Positions 5,448-8,754 of a DNA stretch of 8,754 nucleotides are shown here, piece by piece. Source of the stretch: Gp6-AA40 sp035647075 (lineage in GTDB: Bacteria > Acidobacteriota > Vicinamibacteria > Vicinamibacterales > UBA2999); assembly GCA_035647075.1 (NCBI GenBank), contig DASROF010000221.1, forward strand, positions 1 through 8,754, given 5' to 3'. The notes beneath the pieces were generated by a model. That model saw only the letters and a program-made list of their open reading frames with translations. It searched no databases and was not told where the DNA came from. The position numbers were made by a program, and so were the translations under genes. The stretch's first letter is position 1, and the number at the start of each line of letters is the position of its first letter.

Positions 5448-6962
5448 ATGATCTCTCTGGACGGCAACTCCCTCACGCTCGATCAGCTCGTCGCGATTGC
5501 GCATGAACACGCGCCTGTGGCGATTAGCGCAGCGGCGCGTTCGCGTGTGCTCGCGTCTCGCGCCGTCGTCGACGAGTGTGCCGACCACGAGACGCCGACC
5601 TACGGCATCAACACCGGCTTCGGCAGCTTTGCGGACGTCAAGATCCCGCACGAGCAGTTGTCTCAGCTCCAGATCAATCTGCTGCGCAGCCACGCGGCCG
5701 GTGTCGGCGAGCCGCTCGCCGTTCCCGTGGTGCGGGCGGCGATGGCGCTGCGCGCGAACGTGCTCGCCAAGGGCTATTCGGGCATCAGGCCCGGCACGCT
5801 CGACCTGCTGGTGGAACTGTTGAACAAGCGGATCCACCCGCTGGTGCCGTCGCGCGGATCGGTCGGTGCCAGCGGCGATCTCGCGCCGCTGGCGCATGTT
5901 GCGCTGGTGCTGATCGGTGAAGGACGCGTCATCGACGGCGAGACCGCCATCGACGGCAGTTCGGCGCTGGCGAACGCCGGCGTGACCCCGATCACCCTCG
6001 GTCCGAAGGAAGGCCTGGCACTGATCAACGGCACGCAGCCGTCCACGGCGCTGCTTGGCCTGGCGGTCGCCGCGGCGCAACGGCTGGCGCGGGCCGCGGA
6101 TATCACCGCCGCGCTGAGCATCGATGGCCTCCAGGGATCGACGAAGCCGTTCGATCCACGCATTCACGCCGCGCGCGGGTTTCCGGCCCAGTCCACAGCC
6201 GCGGCCAACCTCCGTCTGCTGCTCGAGGAGAGCGGGATCAACGCCGCCCACGCCAATTGCGGCCGGGTCCAGGACGCCTACTCGATGCGATGCGCGCCGC
6301 AGGTGCACGGCGCGGCCCGTTCGGCCTGTCACTTCGCGCACGAGGTGTTCGCGGCCGAAGCCAACGCGGCCACCGATAACCCGATGGTCTTCGCCGACAC
6401 GCGCGAGATCGTCTCCGGAGGCAATTTTCACGGCGCGCCGGTGTCGGTGGCGTGCGATCTGCTCTGCATCGGCATCGCGCAGCTGGCCACGATCAGCGAA
6501 CGACGCTCGGATCGGCTCGTCAATCCTGCATCGAGCGGCCTGCCGGCCTTCCTGACACGGCATGGAGGCCTGCACTCCGGCCTGATGATGGCGCAGGTGA
6601 CGGCGGCGGCACTGACATCGGAGCTCAAGACGCTTGCACACCCGGCAAGCGTCGATACCATTCCGACATCGGGGAACAAAGAAGACCACGTCAGCATGAG
6701 CATGGGCGCTGCGCTGAAGGCCGCGCGTGCCGTCGAGCTCGCCACACGCGTGCTGGCGATCGAACTGCTCTGCGCCTGTCAGGCGATCGATCTGCTGAAG
6801 CCACTCAGTACGTCACCACCGCTCGCGCGCGTACACGATTTCGTTCGCACACGCGTACCGATGCTTGATGATGACCGTCCACCCTCAACTGACATCGACA
6901 CAATCACATCGATGATCGACGGCGGCGAACTTGAACGCGCATGCACAGTGAAAGTCAACTGA
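5448..6962 (+). CDS. hutH: Histidine ammonia-lyase
   Basis: Removes ammonia from L-histidine to give trans-urocanate, the first step of histidine degradation, in the cytoplasm as a tetramer. The 504-residue length is typical. The Ala-Ser-Gly that cyclises into the MIO electrophile is present in GSVGASGDLAPL (A141-S142-G143). Other active-site landmarks are TYGINTGFG (Tyr52), RSHAAGVG with the Ser-His pair characteristic of histidine-specific members (His82), NGTQ (194-197), QDAYSMRC (Tyr278, Arg281) and KEDHVSM (411-417, Glu412). Most family members I know read QEDHVSM; Lys411 replaces the Gln. The start at 5448 gives the usual MISLDGNSLTLDQL opening and has GGAAGG upstream; ATG at 5430 would add six residues. 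It is divergent from purA and precedes hutU by 101 bp. The SH pair and clustering with hutU argue against phenylalanine or tyrosine as substrate. Confidence 0.96.
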   Translation: MISLDGNSLTLDQLVAIAHEHAPVAISAAARSRVLASRAVVDECADHETPTYGINTGFGSFADVKIPHEQLSQLQINLLRSHAAGVGEPLAVPVVRAAMALRANVLAKGYSGIRPGTLDLLVELLNKRIHPLVPSRGSVGASGDLAPLAHVALVLIGEGRVIDGETAIDGSSALANAGVTPITLGPKEGLALINGTQPSTALLGLAVAAAQRLARAADITAALSIDGLQGSTKPFDPRIHAARGFPAQSTAAANLRLLLEESGINAAHANCGRVQDAYSMRCAPQVHGAARSACHFAHEVFAAEANAATDNPMVFADTREIVSGGNFHGAPVSVACDLLCIGIAQLATISERRSDRLVNPASSGLPAFLTRHGGLHSGLMMAQVTAAALTSELKTLAHPASVDTIPTSGNKEDHVSMSMGAALKAARAVELATRVLAIELLCACQAIDLLKPLSTSPPLARVHDFVRTRVPMLDDDRPPSTDIDTITSMIDGGELERACTVKVN

Positions 6963-6981
6963 AACTTTTTTTGGAAATTCG

Positions 6982-7010
6982 TTGACAACCGCGCGCACGC
7001 TTCTTACCTT
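6982..7010 (+). promoter_or_regulatory. Probable sigma-70-type promoter for hutU
   Basis: A perfect -35 box TTGACA (6982-6987) is followed after 17 bp by TACCTT (7005-7010), a weak -10 keeping the first, second and last consensus bases. A seven-T tract at 6966-6972 lies just upstream, where an UP element would sit, in otherwise GC-rich DNA. Transcription would start around 7017, giving a leader of about 47 nt. This suggests hutU and the genes behind it can be expressed separately from hutH. Confidence 0.55.
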
Positions 7011-7063
7011 CTGATCTTTCCGCAAACCGGCGATCACCTTCGACGTTCAACGAGCGAGTTGTC

Positions 7064-8740
7064 ATGACGGTGGGCACGCGCATCATCCGGGCGCCGCGCG
7101 GTCCGGCGATCAGCTGCAAAGGCTGGCCGCAGGAAGCCGCTCTCCGCATGCTCATGAACAATCTCGATCCCGACGTCGCCGAACGGCCGGACGATCTGGT
7201 GGTCTACGGCGGATCGGGAAAGGCGGCACGCAACTGGGAATCGTTCGACGCCATCGTCGCCTCATTGCTCGCGCTCGAACATGATGAAACGCTGCTCGTG
7301 CAATCCGGCAAGCCGGTCGGCGTGTTCCGCACGCATGCTGGCGCGCCGCGCGTGCTGATCGCCAACTCGCTGCTCGTCCCGGCCTGGGCCACCTGGGAGA
7401 CCTTCCGGGACCTCGAGGACCGCGGCCTCACGATGTATGGCCAGATGACGGCCGGTAGCTGGATTTACATAGGCACGCAGGGGATTTTGCAGGGAACCTA
7501 CGAGACCTTCGCCGCGGCAGCGAAGCGCCACTTTGGCGGCTCGCTGAGCGGCCGGCTGGTGGTGACGGCCGGTCTCGGCGGCATGGGCGGCGCCCAGCCG
7601 CTCGCCGCCACGATGAACGGTGCTGCCGCGTTGATTGTCGAAGTCGACCCGTCGCGGATCACGCGCCGCCTCGAGACGCGCTACCTGGATGAGGCGACCA
7701 ACAATCTGGACGAGGCGTTGACGCGCGTTGATGACTGGCGGCGCAACCACGTTGCTCGATCGATTGCGCTGGAAGGCAACGCGTCGGATGTGCTGCCCGA
7801 ACTTGTGCGTCGCAACGTCATTCCTGATGTGGTGACCGATCAGACGTCCGCGCACGACGCGCTCAACGGCTATGTTCCCGGCGGCATGTCACTTGCTGAC
7901 GCGATTCATCTACGCGAGCGTGATTCGAAGTCTTACATCGAGCATGCAATGGCATCGATGGCGCGCCACGTTGGCGCTATGCTGACATTACAGAAACGCG
8001 GCGCGGTCACATTCGATTACGGCAACAACATTCGCGCGCAGGCCGTGCGCGCAGGACGTACAGATGCGTTTGACATTCCCGGCTTCGTGCCGGAATATGT
8101 GCGGCCTCTGTTCTGCGAAGGCAAGGGTCCGTTCAGGTGGGCCGCACTGTCGGGAGATCCCGACGACATACGCGTGACCGACGATGCGGCGATGGAGATG
8201 TTTGCCGATGATCCTGCACTCTGTCGGTGGATCCGCATGGCGCAGGAGCGTGTCGCGTTTCAGGGATTGCCAGCGCGGATCTGCTGGCTCGGCTACGGCG
8301 ACCGCGCGAAGTTTGGATTACGGATCAACGAATTGGTACGCGCTGGTGCGATTTCCGCACCGATCGTGATCGGGCGCGACCATCTCGATACCGGATCGGT
8401 GGCGTCACCGAACCGGGAGACAGAAGGCATGCGTGACGGCAGCGATGCGATCGCCGACTGGCCGATCCTGAATGCGCTGCTCAACGCGTCGGCCGGCGCC
8501 ACGTGGGTGTCGGTCCACCACGGCGGCGGAGTGGGCATCGGCTACTCGTTGCACGCGGGCATGGTGATTGTGGCGGACGGAAGTGCCGAGGCGGATGCAC
8601 GGCTCGAGCGCGTGCTGACGTGCGACCCGGGAATCGGCGTCGCCCGGCATGCGGACGCCGGCTACCCGGAAGCGATCGCGACGGCGGAGCTGCGCGGCGT
8701 GAGAATTCCAATGCGCGAGCGGGAGGGGAGAAGAGAATGA
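7064..8740 (+). CDS. hutU: Urocanate hydratase (urocanase)
   Basis: Adds water to urocanate to give 4-imidazolone-5-propionate, the second step of histidine degradation; cytoplasmic, using tightly bound NAD+ as an electrophile. The 558 residues match the family's length. Landmarks: start-proximal RAPRGPAISCKGWPQEAALRMLMNNLDPDVAE, VYGGSGKAARNW (48-58), NSLLVPAWATWE (101-112), MYGQMTAGSWIYIGTQGI (124-141), the dinucleotide-binding GLGGMGGAQP (170-179), TDQTSAHDALNGYVP (258-272), GNNIRAQA (320-327) and GLPARICWLGYGDR (401-414) with the active-site cysteine at 407. The ATG at 7064 has only a weak GAGCGAG-like site (7052-7058) but fits the family start. It follows hutH by 101 bp, has its own likely promoter, and its stop overlaps the next gene as ATGA. 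No missing residues seen. Confidence 0.97.
   Translation: MTVGTRIIRAPRGPAISCKGWPQEAALRMLMNNLDPDVAERPDDLVVYGGSGKAARNWESFDAIVASLLALEHDETLLVQSGKPVGVFRTHAGAPRVLIANSLLVPAWATWETFRDLEDRGLTMYGQMTAGSWIYIGTQGILQGTYETFAAAAKRHFGGSLSGRLVVTAGLGGMGGAQPLAATMNGAAALIVEVDPSRITRRLETRYLDEATNNLDEALTRVDDWRRNHVARSIALEGNASDVLPELVRRNVIPDVVTDQTSAHDALNGYVPGGMSLADAIHLRERDSKSYIEHAMASMARHVGAMLTLQKRGAVTFDYGNNIRAQAVRAGRTDAFDIPGFVPEYVRPLFCEGKGPFRWAALSGDPDDIRVTDDAAMEMFADDPALCRWIRMAQERVAFQGLPARICWLGYGDRAKFGLRINELVRAGAISAPIVIGRDHLDTGSVASPNRETEGMRDGSDAIADWPILNALLNASAGATWVSVHHGGGVGIGYSLHAGMVIVADGSAEADARLERVLTCDPGIGVARHADAGYPEAIATAELRGVRIPMREREGRRE
8721..8730 (+). promoter_or_regulatory. Strong ribosome-binding site for the gene after hutU
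   Basis: The purine-rich GGGAGGGGAG at 8721-8730 lies inside the last codons of hutU, six bases before the ATG at 8737. Together with the ATGA stop/start overlap it indicates a translationally coupled downstream gene. Confidence 0.65.
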
Positions 8741-8754
8741 CCGGTGCTCAAGTG
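8737..8754 (+). CDS. Start of a coupled downstream gene, cut by the window edge (likely a further hut gene)
   Basis: Only six codons (MTGAQV) are present, starting at the ATG within the ATGA that also contains the hutU stop codon, behind a strong ribosome-binding site. The product cannot be identified from so few residues. By position in histidine-utilisation operons it is most likely imidazolonepropionase (hutI) or another later-step enzyme; this is inference from context only. Confidence 0.55.

Noticed and set aside
4720..5451. 243-codon plus-strand frame opposite purA
   Set aside because: Entirely antisense to an intact purA; no conserved motif and no ribosome-binding site.
5424..6689. 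Long 421-codon open frame antisense to hutH
   Set aside because: It lies wholly inside the conserved hutH gene, is rich in Arg/His/Gln as expected for a mirror of GC-rich coding DNA, and shows no recognisable family or ribosome-binding site.
6951..6972. Possible intrinsic terminator after hutH (AAAGT...ACTTT followed by a T-run)
   Set aside because: The stem is only five AT-rich pairs and overlaps the stop codon; the T-tract is better explained as part of the hutU promoter region.

Overview
The window is GC-rich bacterial chromosome packed with protein genes on both strands. No RNA gene, insertion sequence, prophage or CRISPR array is visible. It most resembles an Acidobacteriota genome, probably of the Vicinamibacteria type. 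This is inferred from small palindromic repeats (2388-2450) that read VVSGFSRT in one frame and VRLKPDTT on the other strand, a pattern I recall from that group, and from the alanine/proline-rich PilZ protein. The assignment comes from memory and is not proven by the window.

Layout. (1) 38-646 (+): a small single-pass membrane protein with a likely OB-fold-like beta domain outside the membrane. (2) 680-3207 (-): an apparent three-gene unit transcribed leftwards: an ABC ATPase, an ABC-2 permease overlapping it by 8 bp, and after a 61-bp gap with a perfect 8-bp-stem hairpin, a 203-residue fragment of an NRPS-type adenylation domain whose ATP-binding loop has decayed. (3) 3208-3341: a divergent intergenic region carrying a GGGGCGCC-type repeat. 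(4) 3342-4112 (+): a PilZ-domain protein with a receiver-like N-terminus, overlapping tail-to-tail by 14 bp with (5) purA, 4099-5412 (-), adenylosuccinate synthetase. (6) Diverging from purA, with only 35 bp between start codons, a histidine-utilisation cluster: hutH (5448-6962), hutU (7064-8740) behind a recognisable promoter, and the first codons of a further gene fused to hutU by an ATGA overlap.

How the genes work together. HutH deaminates L-histidine to urocanate and HutU hydrates urocanate to imidazolonepropionate. The truncated next gene is most likely a later step such as imidazolonepropionase. PurA is a housekeeping enzyme of AMP synthesis. The ABC pair is a DrrAB-like exporter of unknown substrate. 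The most unusual features are the palindromic repeat pair that has become the N-terminus of the permease, and the adenylation-domain fragment behind the exporter. I found no convincing new multi-gene system. The rest is conserved metabolism plus a few poorly characterised accessory proteins.
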